Shown: positions 1 through 8,106 of the stretch, in pieces
Layout: each line of letters begins with the position of its first letter
Numbering within the stretch: position 1 is the first letter of the stretch
DNA from: Burkholderiales bacterium
Lineage (GTDB): Bacteria > Pseudomonadota > Gammaproteobacteria > Burkholderiales > Burkholderiaceae_C
Direction: 5' to 3'
Assembly (NCBI GenBank): GCA_028864885.1
Contig: JAGWLR010000012.1
Location: forward strand, 1-52,641
DNA length: 52,641 nucleotides
Position numbers and translations under genes: made by a program
The notes under the pieces: model-generated
The model's input: only the letters and a program-made list of their open reading frames with translations
The model's database searches: none
Told to the model about the DNA's origin: nothing

Positions 1-746
1 CGCCGATCCGGGGGCAGCAGGGCGATGTACGCGTCCTCCAGTTGTCCTGAAGGCGTTCTCGCCAGCACTTGTGTGGTTTCGTCAAAGACCAGAACCTGTC
101 CCGCGTCCATCGCCACGAGGTACTCAAAGCGCTGTGCCTCTTCCATATAGGCGGTCGCCACGATCACGGTCATACCGGGGCGTTCACGCCGCAAGGTTTC
201 GACTAGCGTCCAGAACTGACGGCGCGACAGGGGGTCGACCCCGGTGGTCGGTTCATCCAGGATCAGTAGATCAGGGTCATGCACCAAAGAGCAGCACAAG
301 CCGAGCTTCTGTTTCATCCCCCCCGACAGCTTGCCAGCGGGCCGATCTTTGAATGGGGCCAGGCCCGTTGCCGTGAGCAGACGGTCGATGCGCTGTGCGC
401 GCTCCGCTGCACCCTGGCCGAACAGGCGTGCAAAGAAGTCGATGTTCTCGTAAACCGACAGCGTGGGGTAGAGGTTCTTGCCCAGTCCTTGAGGCATGAA
501 TGCAATGCGAGGAGACAAGGCATGTCGCTGTGAGGTGTCCGACATGTCTTGCCCCAGCACCTCTACTGTTCCGCTTTGAATCCGCTTGACCCCGGCGATG
601 ATCGACAGCAGCGTTGACTTGCCGACCCCATCGGGGCCAACTAGGCCAATCGTCTTGCCCGCGGGCAGGCTGAGCTGGACGTTGTCCAGTGCCAGCGCCG
701 CCTGATAGCGATGGTTCAGTGCTTGGATGTGAACAGCAGCAGTCAC
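1..746 (-). CDS. rbbA: RbbA-type ABC transporter ATP-binding protein (3' part outside window)
   Basis: Only the first 248 residues are present; the gene continues past the left edge. They form a complete ABC nucleotide-binding domain: Walker A GPDGVGKS at residues 37-44, the signature LSGGMKQK near 139, and Walker B with D-loop [13 protein letters not shown] near 155-167. The stretch [20 protein letters not shown] closely resembles the first ATPase domain of E. coli RbbA (YhiH), from memory. RbbA/YbhF proteins usually carry two ATPase domains, often fused to an ABC-2 permease; that part cannot be seen here. The GTG start at 746 overlaps the stop of the upstream hlyD gene as GTGA, which fixes the start and indicates translational coupling. 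With the HlyD adaptor and TetR regulator it forms an export operon. RbbA has also been called a ribosome-associated ATPase, but the operon points to export. Substrate unknown. Confidence 0.85.
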   Translation of the reverse strand, partial: MTAAVHIQALNHRYQAALALDNVQLSLPAGKTIGLVGPDGVGKSTLLSIIAGVKRIQSGTVEVLGQDMSDTSQRHALSPRIAFMPQGLGKNLYPTLSVYENIDFFARLFGQGAAERAQRIDRLLTATGLAPFKDRPAGKLSGGMKQKLGLCCSLVHDPDLLILDEPTTGVDPLSRRQFWTLVETLRRERPGMTVIVATAYMEEAQRFEYLVAMDAGQVLVFDETTQVLARTPSGQLEDAYIALLPPDR

Positions 747-1729
747 AGTGCGGGCAGCTTGACGTCGAAAGTCTTGGGCCAGGCAGTTTGAGTGTCATGG
801 CGCACATAGCCATTGCCGGTGAGGCCCGCCTTCACATACTGCGCATATTTGTTGGCAACTTCAGTCGGCACTTGCAGCTTCACGCGGTAAACCAGCTTGT
901 CACGTTCTGTTGCGGTTTCCACGTATTTGGGGGTGAACTGGGCCTCCGCTGCCACGAAAGAGACACGGGCTGGAATGACGTATTGCGGAGCCGCGTCCAA
1001 GATGATCCGGGCGTCATCGCCAACCTTCAGTCGCCCCGCAATCGAGGTCGGCAGAAACACGGTCATGTACACGTTCGATGTGTCGAGCAAGGTGGCGACA
1101 CGTCCGCCCGAAGGAATGACCGAGCCGGGCTCCACCACGCGGTATTCGATGCGGCCATTCACTGGCGCACGCAGGCTCATGTCGGCAATCGCCACATCCA
1201 GCCGTTTGATCTGCGCGGCGGCTTCTTGTTTGGCGGCGGTGGCCTCACCGATAGCAGCCTGAGCGACAGACACGCCGGCTTGCTCACCATCGCGCTGTGC
1301 CTCACGCCGCTCAACCTCGGCCGAAGACACCAAGGCATCCTGACGCAGCTTTTCGGTGTGGTTCAACTCCAATTGGGCCAGGCGGGCCTGTACCTTGCGT
1401 ACCTGGGTTTCAGCTTGCGCCCGCGAGATGGCTTGCTGCGCGCGCTCCATGGCCGCGACCACGGCGGCACGTTGGGCTTCTTGCTCGGTGCTGTCTTGAC
1501 GTGCAATCAGATCGCCTGCCTTGACGAGGTCACCTTCCTGGATCGGCAGCTCGACGATACGACCAGGGTATTTGGCGGCGATTTCAATGCGTTCGACTTC
1601 GAGCCGGCCATTGGCCCGGATCAATCCCGCGGGGGTGTCGTCTCGGTGGCTGTTGACCCAGATGGCCCATCCAGCGGCGGCGCCAACCGCCAAGGCCACG
1701 GCGGACCAGGCAAGTGATTTGGTGTTCAT
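743..1729 (-). CDS. HlyD-family periplasmic adaptor (membrane fusion protein)
   Basis: A 328-residue protein of the HlyD/YbhG/YhiI family, which bridges an inner-membrane ABC exporter to an outer-membrane channel. One membrane anchor lies at about residues 5-25. It is followed by a biotinyl-lipoyl-like half (around [20 protein letters not shown]), a Gln/Ala/Glu-rich coiled-coil hairpin at about 80-185, the second lipoyl half ([20 protein letters not shown]), and a beta-barrel end. The reading frame extends upstream of 1729, but the ATG at 1729 starts 2 bp after the tetR stop and begins the normal signal-anchor, so it is preferred. The stop overlaps the GTG start of the RbbA-type ATPase gene. 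The gene order regulator-adaptor-ATPase is that of the E. coli cecR-ybhGFSR and yhiI-rbbA-yhhJ type loci. The exported substrate cannot be deduced. Confidence 0.88.
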   Translation of the reverse strand: MNTKSLAWSAVALAVGAAAGWAIWVNSHRDDTPAGLIRANGRLEVERIEIAAKYPGRIVELPIQEGDLVKAGDLIARQDSTEQEAQRAAVVAAMERAQQAISRAQAETQVRKVQARLAQLELNHTEKLRQDALVSSAEVERREAQRDGEQAGVSVAQAAIGEATAAKQEAAAQIKRLDVAIADMSLRAPVNGRIEYRVVEPGSVIPSGGRVATLLDTSNVYMTVFLPTSIAGRLKVGDDARIILDAAPQYVIPARVSFVAAEAQFTPKYVETATERDKLVYRVKLQVPTEVANKYAQYVKAGLTGNGYVRHDTQTAWPKTFDVKLPAL

Positions 1730-1731
1730 TC

Positions 1732-2421
1732 TCAGATCTTGGGGTAATGCAACAGTTGCGACCGGATGGCTTGCTCGATGGTATTGAGCAAGGCCTCCAT
1801 TCGCTCGGGAGTAATCGCATCCCATTGCATTCGTTTCATCAGCATGGAGTCGGCCAGACGGATGTACAAAGCTTGATGAATCCCGAGAAAGGCGAGGGTC
1901 AATGTCACAGGGTCGTCATGAGCTCGGCCCAGGATCCGGCCGACCACATCGGTCAGAACGGCCTGTGCGGGCTCAATGACGCGTCGGTTCAAGCACTCGA
2001 ATGCCTGTCCTTGTTCCGCTTGAGCCCGCAGAAAAAAATGCATCCAACTGGTGGGGATGTTTTCGGTCAGGATGGCTCGCGCCTGGTCCATCAGAAAAGC
2101 CACCACGAGATCGCTCAATACGGCAGGGTCATGGCTGCTGTGCGCTGCCAGTTGAAGGCGTTGCAGGTGTTCCGTTTGCCTGACTTCGATGAAGCTGGCC
2201 AGATAGTCAGCCGCCTGGGCATACAGATCTTCTTTCGAGCCAAAGTAATAAGGAATGGCCCCCAGGTTCATGTTGGCCTCTTGCGCCAGCATGCGTGTGG
2301 TGGCGCCATCGAAGCCATGCCTGCCAAACACCACCAACGCGGCGTGAAGCATTTTTTCGCGCGCCATGGCCCCTTTGGTCAGGTCGGCAGATTCATTGAG
2401 GGAAGCGGTCTGAGCATTCAC
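1732..2421 (-). CDS. TetR/AcrR-family repressor, CecR-like (DUF1956 C-terminal domain)
   Basis: A 229-residue regulator. The N-terminal helix-turn-helix is at about residues 20-70, with the family pattern ALVVFGRHGFDGATTRMLAQ followed by GAIPYYFGSKEDLY. The C-terminal ligand domain resembles that of E. coli CecR (YbiH), which controls the ybhGFSR ABC exporter. The gene is first in a minus-strand operon with the HlyD adaptor (2-bp gap) and the RbbA-type ATPase, so it most likely represses its own exporter and is released by a transported drug or toxic compound. A perfect 7-bp inverted repeat 53 bp upstream of the ATG is a good operator candidate. The family and position are clear; the inducer is unknown. 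Confidence 0.85.
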   Translation of the reverse strand: MNAQTASLNESADLTKGAMAREKMLHAALVVFGRHGFDGATTRMLAQEANMNLGAIPYYFGSKEDLYAQAADYLASFIEVRQTEHLQRLQLAAHSSHDPAVLSDLVVAFLMDQARAILTENIPTSWMHFFLRAQAEQGQAFECLNRRVIEPAQAVLTDVVGRILGRAHDDPVTLTLAFLGIHQALYIRLADSMLMKRMQWDAITPERMEALLNTIEQAIRSQLLHYPKI

Positions 2422-2471
2422 GGTCGGTCTCGCGACGAACGATGACGCGGAGCATGCCGCCAGGCTGATAT

Positions 2472-2832
2472 TTAGTCAATCGTATGAATTGACTTGCCGC
2501 AAACCTTGCTCAATCTTTGGGTCATGAATAAAGCATCGGATCCGAACGAACGCAGTTTCGACGCCACGACCGGGTCAGGCGCGGCCATCCGCTGAAACCC
2601 ATGCCGATTCCAGAAGGCCTCCGACGCCTGCACGGCAATGAGGCCCAGTTGCGGGATGTGATGCTGCGTTGCACAGCACAGGGCTTGTGCTATCAACTTT
2701 GCCCGAAACGGTCTCCACAGGCTCGTGGAACTGCGATTCGTAAGCAAGTGTTTGCAGCCGAGTGACCACCTTGAGGTCGAGTGTTGTCAAAAGCCTAACG
2801 TGTGGGATTGCCATAAAGCGGGAATTACGCAA
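2472..2832 (-). pseudogene. Decayed GNAT-family N-acetyltransferase (internal deletion plus frameshift)
   Basis: Two halves of one acetyltransferase lie in different minus-strand frames. The upstream part (about 2832 down to 2700) reads like the family N-terminus, with TLDLKVVTRLQTLAYESQ followed by FHEPVETVSGK. The downstream part (about 2700 to 2472) reads like the family C-terminus, with AKLIAQALCCA, then LIAVQASEAFWNRHGFQ and SKLRSFGSDALFMTQRL, matching the usual LVAVQ...FW.RHGF region. The central third, which would hold the first strands and part of the acetyl-CoA loop, is missing. The frame changes around 2690-2705. The total length is far below the 160-190 residues expected for the family. 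This suggests one deletion that also shifted the frame. No function is expected. Confidence 0.7.
2474..2494. promoter_or_regulatory. Palindromic candidate operator upstream of the tetR gene
   Basis: AGTCAAT at 2474-2480 and its exact reverse complement ATTGACT at 2488-2494 are separated by 7 bp, giving a 21-bp dyad. It sits 53 bp upstream of the tetR ATG on the minus strand. One arm supplies a TTGACT hexamer resembling a -35 box in the direction of tetR. Dyads of this size and position are typical TetR-family operators, so autoregulation is inferred. The downstream end of the decayed GNAT gene runs into this dyad. Confidence 0.5.
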
Positions 2833-2862
2833 TGCTCTCGCGAAGCATCCATTACCGATCCT

Positions 2863-3810
2863 ATGTCAGGTCAGAACTCTGCCTTCTGCGCTCCTGCGCG
2901 CACCTCGTTGTTTCGTCATATCAGTTCACTCCGTGCATCCGTTCTGACCGGTGCGCTGGCAGCCGCATCGAGTATGCCCGCGCATGCAGCGCTCGATGCC
3001 AATGTGCAAATTGTTGACAGCGGCAATCTGGTATCTGGCCTGTATGGGCAAATCATCAGCAACGTGAGTGCGGCGCTGAGTGATTGGGGGCGTCATTTGG
3101 TTGGTAGCGCCAAAATCGATGTCGAATTCAATGTCACAGACACGTTGGCGACAGCGGCAGCGTCTTCACGAGCCAGCGCCTACATCGGCGATCAAGGCGG
3201 CATCCACGTTTATGGCGCCGGCATGGCCTACAAGGTCGATACCGGCGTTGACGTCAACGGGGCGACGCCCGACATCGAGATCCTCTGCAATCCCAATTAC
3301 CTGCGCAACGAACTGTGGTTCGATCCCGATCCCACCCTGAGACAACTCGGCGTTCCCACTGACAAGACCGACGCGATGTCCGTCTTCATTCATGAGGTGG
3401 GCCATGCCCTGGCTTTCAATGGCTGGGGAAGCAGTGTGGACGGCAGCCTGCCTGGCAACTACGCCTCAACCTGGGATATCAACACTGTATTCAAAGGCGG
3501 TGAGTTGTTCTTTGTTGGCTCTAACGCCGTGAAACTGTATGGCTCGGATGTGCCTGTTACGATTGGCAGCAATTACCACATCGGCAACGCCTCAGGAGTC
3601 CGGAGCGATCTGCTCAGCGACGTGATGAACGGGGTATCGTTTGTGCGAGGCTCTCGCTACGACATTTCATCGCTGGATCTGGCCATGGCGAAGGACATGG
3701 GTGTCTCTGTGCTGGCTGTGCCTGAACCGGCTACCCTGTGGTTGACGGTAGCCGGCTTGGTGGCCATTGGAGTGGTGACGCGGCGGCGTCAGGTCACTCT
3801 TCCTGCATGA
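2863..3810 (+). CDS. PEP-CTERM protein with zinc-metalloprotease-like HEVGH motif
   Basis: An exported protein of 315 residues from the ATG at 2863; the frame is open further upstream, so the start is not certain. A signal peptide ends near ASSMPAHA. At residues 177-181 it carries HEVGH inside VFIHEVGHALAFNGWG, which fits HEXXHxxxxxG and suggests a zincin-type zinc site. The third ligand cannot be assigned by eye. The C-terminus is a classical PEP-CTERM sorting tag: VPEP at about 286-289, a hydrophobic helix, then RRRQ. Such tags are handled by exosortase, which is not in this window, and the proteins usually end up at the cell surface or in exopolysaccharide. The last 17 bp overlap the convergent gene 3794-4219. 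A secreted protease is likely but substrate and activity are unproven. Confidence 0.8.
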   Translation: MSGQNSAFCAPARTSLFRHISSLRASVLTGALAAASSMPAHAALDANVQIVDSGNLVSGLYGQIISNVSAALSDWGRHLVGSAKIDVEFNVTDTLATAAASSRASAYIGDQGGIHVYGAGMAYKVDTGVDVNGATPDIEILCNPNYLRNELWFDPDPTLRQLGVPTDKTDAMSVFIHEVGHALAFNGWGSSVDGSLPGNYASTWDINTVFKGGELFFVGSNAVKLYGSDVPVTIGSNYHIGNASGVRSDLLSDVMNGVSFVRGSRYDISSLDLAMAKDMGVSVLAVPEPATLWLTVAGLVAIGVVTRRRQVTLPA

Positions 3811-4219
3811 CCACTCGGCTGTCGATCTGGGTGTTGTCTTCCTGACATTCAGCTGTCAGATCGATGTCGGTGTTTTCCAAGCGCACCGTGTTCTTGTCGA
3901 TCATGTAGTAGCGGTAGGAATCAGGCTTGCCACTGCTGCCAGGTGACTGCATGAACAAGGTGCGGTCTTGTGCCCACCACAGCCCCTTGACTTCACCTAC
4001 CTTGTGGGTGTGCTGAGGGTCGGCGTAGTAGGTGATGACGAATTTGCCATCGGGCATCCGGGTGACGGTGTGAGACTGGTATTTGCAGGTCTGGCTGGGT
4101 TCACGCTGGCCTTCCCAAACGCCAACCAAACGGTTGTCGATCGGGGTGTCGCTTGATGCCCAGGCGGCCATTGAGGCCCCCATCAACGCCATCCATCCCA
4201 CTGTTTTCACGAAGCGCAT
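3794..4219 (-). CDS. Small exported protein of unknown function
   Basis: A 141-residue protein with a clear N-terminal signal peptide (MRFVKTVGWMALMGASMAA, cleavage near AWA-SS). The mature part starts with a pattern seen in small periplasmic lipocalin-like or DUF-type proteins: DNRLVGVWEGQRE, then strands rich in Tyr, Thr and Val, including GKFVITYYAD and DSYRYYMIDKNTVRLEN. It has two cysteines (one in SQTCKYQ, one in LTAECQED) that could form a disulfide. I do not recognise a named family. It is convergent with, and overlaps by 17 bp, the PEP-CTERM protease-like gene, so the two are not co-transcribed. Confidence 0.7.
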   Translation of the reverse strand: MRFVKTVGWMALMGASMAAWASSDTPIDNRLVGVWEGQREPSQTCKYQSHTVTRMPDGKFVITYYADPQHTHKVGEVKGLWWAQDRTLFMQSPGSSGKPDSYRYYMIDKNTVRLENTDIDLTAECQEDNTQIDSRVVMQEE

Positions 4220-4348
4220 TTTCCTTGACCAATCCTTCCCGCGGCTGAGATGAACCCAGCCTGATTAAGCGTAGATAATTCACGACAGCTTAAGGAATAG
4301 TCCGGGATGACGTCAATGTGGCGACTCCCTAGCCGTGGTAACCGACTG

Positions 4349-5245
4349 TTAATGCGGGGCCACAGAAAGCCAGAAAGGCACCGTGGCCATGCCCAGCAGA
4401 GTGGACACCGTGATCAGCCCTGCCACGAAGGGGCCGTGCCCCCCCAAGCGTACAGCCAGAACGTAGGCGCTCGACGCGGTGGGGAGCGATGCAAACGCCA
4501 GCAGAATCATTTTTTGCTGGGATGGCAGACCCAACACAATGCCCAGGCCGATGGCCAGCGCGGGTAGCACCGCGTGCCGGATGGCCAACAAGGTGGTCGC
4601 CAGGTAAGGGGCGGTGGCCAGTCCGCCCAGCCGCAGGCCGGCCCCCACTGCCAGCAGGCCCATGGGCAGTGCCGCCTGGCCGATGCGCCCAACGGTGCCC
4701 GTCAGCCACTCAGGCAGGGGGATGCCGCTGATCTGTATGAACAGGCCGGATAGGGTGCTCAAGATCAAGGGATTGCGGATCATCTCTTTCCAGCTGTCCT
4801 GCCCCCCATGGCGGGCCAGGAACCACACTGCGCCTGCATTGCACAGGGGCACGCACAGTGCGATCAAGATCGCAATCCAGGCCACGCCCGAAGCGCCAGC
4901 CAAGCGTTGCGCCAAAGCCAGGGCGATGTACGAGTTGAATCGAAACGCGATTTGTGCGCCGCTGGCCAACATGCGTGTGTTCACGCCTGGCCACCAATGC
5001 AGGGTGTACACAAGACCAATGCCGGTTCCGACCACCAGGACACCTCCCAGGGCCAAATGTGCGGCATCGCCGGGGCGCAGGGGGCTTTTGACAATCGATG
5101 CGAACAGCAGGGCCGGAAACAGCAGGTGATAAACCAGCCGCTCGACCACCTCCCACACCGGACGCTGGAACGTGGTGTAGCGGCACAGGACAAATCCGCA
5201 GACGATCAGCAGAAAGTCAGGTAACAGAAGCAGGGGGTCGATCAT
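4349..5245 (-). CDS. AEC-family (auxin efflux carrier-like) permease
   Basis: A 298-residue integral membrane protein with about ten hydrophobic segments arranged as two five-helix halves, the usual AEC/bile-acid-transporter-fold layout. Recognisable family stretches are VVERLVYHLLFPALLFASIV near the start, RNPLILSTLSGL before the second half, and LPMGLLAVGAGLRL. The start is set at the ATG at 5245, because the family begins right before the first helix (MIDPLLLLPDFLL); the frame extends to 5293. Bacterial AEC proteins export or import small organic acids such as malate or malonate; the substrate here is unknown. It is transcribed alone, divergent from xerD. Confidence 0.85.
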   Translation of the reverse strand: MIDPLLLLPDFLLIVCGFVLCRYTTFQRPVWEVVERLVYHLLFPALLFASIVKSPLRPGDAAHLALGGVLVVGTGIGLVYTLHWWPGVNTRMLASGAQIAFRFNSYIALALAQRLAGASGVAWIAILIALCVPLCNAGAVWFLARHGGQDSWKEMIRNPLILSTLSGLFIQISGIPLPEWLTGTVGRIGQAALPMGLLAVGAGLRLGGLATAPYLATTLLAIRHAVLPALAIGLGIVLGLPSQQKMILLAFASLPTASSAYVLAVRLGGHGPFVAGLITVSTLLGMATVPFWLSVAPH

Positions 5246-5406
5246 GTTCGACAGGTTACCCTTGAGTGGGATGTGGAAGTCCGCAATCAGCACGTGTCAG
5301 CCGAGCGCGGTCGACGTGCGTTGTGGGTCTATCTGATTCAATCGTCTGCAGCTGATTTTTGTACGCTATCTGGGCGAGGGTGCCGGGCTGGCGAGAGGAA
5401 ATGTGA

Positions 5407-6315
5407 GTGACCACGACGGGACCCTGTGTTGATCCGCATCTGGATGCATTTCTGGATGCCCTTTGGCTAGAGGATGGGCTCAGTGCCAACACGCTGGCAG
5501 CGTATCGCCGCGACTTGTGCGGTTTGATTCAGTGGCTGCTTGCGCAGGCAGGTGGGCGATCCCTGGTGGCTGCCGGTGAATCTGATCTCCAAGGCTATAT
5601 GGTGCATCGGCACGGACAATCTCAACCGTCTTCCGTGGGGCGACGCCTGAGTGTTTTCAGGCGCTTTTATCGTTGGGCTATCCGCGAAAACCTGGTGACC
5701 AGCGACCCGACCGTCAGAATGGATGCGCCTCGGCAACGCCAGCGCTTGCCGCACACCCTGACCGAGGCCCAAGTGGAAGCCTTGCTGGATGCGCCGGATG
5801 TCGATGAGCCCATTGGTTTGCGTGACCGCGCCATGCTGGAGTTGATGTACGCCAGCGGCTTGCGGGTCAGTGAGTTGGTGCAGCTGAAATCGGTCTATGT
5901 CAGCCTGAGCGATGGCGTGTTGCGCACCACTGGCAAAGGCAGCAAAGAGCGTCTGGTGCCTTTTGGAGCCCAAGCCAGCGAATGGATGGAGCGTTACACG
6001 CAGTATGCTCGTGGCGACATCCTGGATGGCCAACACAGCGATGCCCTGTTCGTCACTGCGCGAGGAGGGCCCATGACGCGTCAGATGTTCTGGAAGCTGA
6101 TCAAAAAATACGCCATGAAAGCGGGCATCACGCAGCCGCTGTCACCCCATACCCTGCGGCATGCCTTTGCGACGCATTTGCTCAATCACGGAGCAGATCT
6201 GCGGGTGGTGCAGATGCTGCTGGGACACTCGGATATTTCGACGACCCAGGTCTACACCCATGTCGCCCGCGAGCGCTTGCGGCAATTGCATGAGCGCCAT
6301 CATCCGCGCGCCTGA
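5407..6315 (+). CDS. xerD: Site-specific tyrosine recombinase XerD
   Basis: A 302-residue recombinase that, with XerC, resolves chromosome dimers at dif at the septum. The N-terminal SAM-like core-binding domain covers about residues 8-95 (LSANTLAAYRRDL). The catalytic domain has every active-site residue: R153 in GLRVSEL, K177 in TTGKGSKERLVP, H248 and R251 in HTLRHAFATH, H274 in LLGHSDISTT and nucleophile Y283 in QVYTHV. The start is GTG at 5407, preceded by GAGAGGAA at 5393-5400; an ATG at 5401 is followed at once by a stop. Length and sequence fit chromosomal XerD rather than a phage integrase. It is a single gene between the divergent AEC permease and the convergent DUF455 gene. Confidence 0.95.
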   Translation: MTTTGPCVDPHLDAFLDALWLEDGLSANTLAAYRRDLCGLIQWLLAQAGGRSLVAAGESDLQGYMVHRHGQSQPSSVGRRLSVFRRFYRWAIRENLVTSDPTVRMDAPRQRQRLPHTLTEAQVEALLDAPDVDEPIGLRDRAMLELMYASGLRVSELVQLKSVYVSLSDGVLRTTGKGSKERLVPFGAQASEWMERYTQYARGDILDGQHSDALFVTARGGPMTRQMFWKLIKKYAMKAGITQPLSPHTLRHAFATHLLNHGADLRVVQMLLGHSDISTTQVYTHVARERLRQLHERHHPRA

Positions 6316-6321
6316 TTTGGC

Positions 6322-7140
6322 TCAGTCACTTCCCAGCAAAAAGGCCATTTCATCCGGGGTAAAGCCGGCCGCCAGCCGCGCCGCTTCGTTGAAGGGGGGC
6401 TTGAGTCGGGGGGCTTCGTATTGTTTGACGAGAGTCGGGTAGAGCGTGGTGGCGTCCAGTCCACGCTCCAGGCAAAGGTGATGAAACCACCGGTTGCCGA
6501 TGGTGACGTGCCCCACCTCGTCGCGCAGAATGATGTCCAGAATCTCTACGGCCTTCAGATCGCCTGCGCGCGTCAACTTCTGTTGAATCAACGGCGTGGC
6601 ATCCAGTCCTCGGGCCTCTAAGGTGCGTGGCACCAGGGCCATGCGCGCCACGATGTCATCCTGTGTTTTTTCGCACATTGACCACAAACCGTTGTGGGCA
6701 TCGAAGTCGCCGTAGTCATACCCCAGGCTTTGAAGATGCCCCCGCAGCAAATTGAAGTGCAGGGCTTCTTCGTGTGCAACGCGAGTCCAATCCCAGTAAA
6801 AGCCCTCAGGCATGCCGGCAAATCGCCAAACGGCGTCCAGCGCCAGATTGATCGCGTTGAACTCGATGTGACAGATGGCGTGCAGCAAGGCCGCGCGGCC
6901 TTCCAGTGTGAACGGCGAGCGCGTTGGTACTTGCTTGGCTTCGACCAGCAGCGGGCGGGTAGGGCGCCCGGGTAAGGCGGCCTTCTGCTCTGGCGTGAGG
7001 CCAATCGACACATCAGGCACGACGGTCCAGCCTTGCTGATGACCAGTTGGCATCTGCAAGGCGGCCTGTGCTTTTCTGGCGGGGTCTGGCTCCAGGAGGA
7101 TGTCCAAGGCCCGCGATCGCAAGTTCAAATCGGCCTCCAT
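6322..7140 (-). CDS. DUF455 family ferritin-like protein
   Basis: A 272-residue soluble protein of the DUF455 family, predicted to have a ferritin-like four-helix bundle with a di-metal site. Likely metal-ligand residues lie in LLHAICHIEFNAINLALDA (about residues 86-104), VAHEEALHFNLL (an EExxH pattern, about 121-132) and ILRDEVGHVTIGNRW (about 207-221), as expected for a di-iron bundle. The family has been compared to tRNA-modifying MiaE-like hydroxylases, but no activity is established. It lies 16 bp downstream of uppP on the same strand, so the two are probably co-transcribed. It converges with xerD with a 6-bp gap. Confidence 0.88.
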   Translation of the reverse strand: MEADLNLRSRALDILLEPDPARKAQAALQMPTGHQQGWTVVPDVSIGLTPEQKAALPGRPTRPLLVEAKQVPTRSPFTLEGRAALLHAICHIEFNAINLALDAVWRFAGMPEGFYWDWTRVAHEEALHFNLLRGHLQSLGYDYGDFDAHNGLWSMCEKTQDDIVARMALVPRTLEARGLDATPLIQQKLTRAGDLKAVEILDIILRDEVGHVTIGNRWFHHLCLERGLDATTLYPTLVKQYEAPRLKPPFNEAARLAAGFTPDEMAFLLGSD

Positions 7141-7156
7141 CGCAGATCCGCCTGGA

Positions 7157-8032
7157 TTACTCAGCCCAGTTGATGGTGCCGGTGTACCAGGTGGCCAGAA
7201 TCAGGGCGCCGAACGCGAGGCGGTACCAGGCGAAGGGGATGAAGTTGTGGCTCGACACGTAGCGGATCAGCCAGCGCACACAGACCCAGGCCGACAGGAA
7301 GGAGAACACCAGCCCGACGCCGAACAAGGGCAGATCAGCCATCGACAGGTATTCGCGGGCCTTGTAGAGGCTGTACACACCCGCACCGATCAGCGTGGGG
7401 ATGGCGAGAAAGAAACTGAACTCGGTGGCGGCCTGACGAGACAGGCCGAGGAACATCGCACCAATGATGGTGGCGCCAGAACGGCTGGTGCCAGGGATCA
7501 GCGCGAGACATTGCATCAGCCCCACCTTCAGCGCATCCATCACGGTCATGTCGTCCACGGATTCCACGCGGTAGCGCTGCGTGCGTTGGGCGAGTTTTTC
7601 AGCCCACAGAATCACCAAGCCCCCGAGGATGAACGTGGTGGCCACCACGACCGGGGTAAACAGATGGGCCTTGATCACTTTGCCAAAGGCCAGACCAAAG
7701 ACCACGGCGGGCAAAAAGGCGACGATGACGTTCAAGGTAAACCGCCGCGCTTCGGGCTTGGTGGTCAAACCACTGACGGTGTCCTTCAGTCGCTGCATGT
7801 AGACCAGGATCACGGCCAGAATCGCCCCGGTCTGAATCGCGATGTCGAACACCTTGGCCTTGTCGTCGCCGACATGACGCGCGAAATCCATCAATGAACC
7901 GGCCAGGATCAGGTGCCCCGTGCTGGAGATCGGCAGAAACTCGGTCAAGCCCTCGACGATGCCCATCAGGGCCGATTTGATAAATAGCACAAGGTCCACG
8001 TTCAGATCCAGATTCAGTTCGGAAGGACGCAT
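7157..8032 (-). CDS. uppP: Undecaprenyl-diphosphatase UppP (BacA)
   Basis: A 291-residue integral membrane phosphatase that converts undecaprenyl diphosphate to the monophosphate, recycling the lipid carrier for peptidoglycan and surface polysaccharide synthesis. Overproduction gives bacitracin resistance. Both signature motifs are present: [17 protein letters not shown] at about residues 27-43, with the catalytic Glu and Ser/His, and [16 protein letters not shown] in the second half, with the catalytic Arg. About eight hydrophobic helices follow the known fold. It is first of a two-gene minus-strand unit with the DUF455 gene and divergent from selO, 74 bp apart. Confidence 0.95.
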   Translation of the reverse strand: MRPSELNLDLNVDLVLFIKSALMGIVEGLTEFLPISSTGHLILAGSLMDFARHVGDDKAKVFDIAIQTGAILAVILVYMQRLKDTVSGLTTKPEARRFTLNVIVAFLPAVVFGLAFGKVIKAHLFTPVVVATTFILGGLVILWAEKLAQRTQRYRVESVDDMTVMDALKVGLMQCLALIPGTSRSGATIIGAMFLGLSRQAATEFSFFLAIPTLIGAGVYSLYKAREYLSMADLPLFGVGLVFSFLSAWVCVRWLIRYVSSHNFIPFAWYRLAFGALILATWYTGTINWAE

Positions 8033-8106
8033 CTTAGGCCAGCTTTGAGCAGGGACAATCCGGCGAGCGCCCCCTCAGCCAAAGGGGCCTGTCTACACTG
8101 GCGTTC

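Noticed and set aside
5407-6315. Tyrosine recombinase as a sign of an integrated element
   Set aside because: Length and sequence fit chromosomal XerD with the complete catalytic set, and the neighbours are core genes. No att repeats or phage genes are present.
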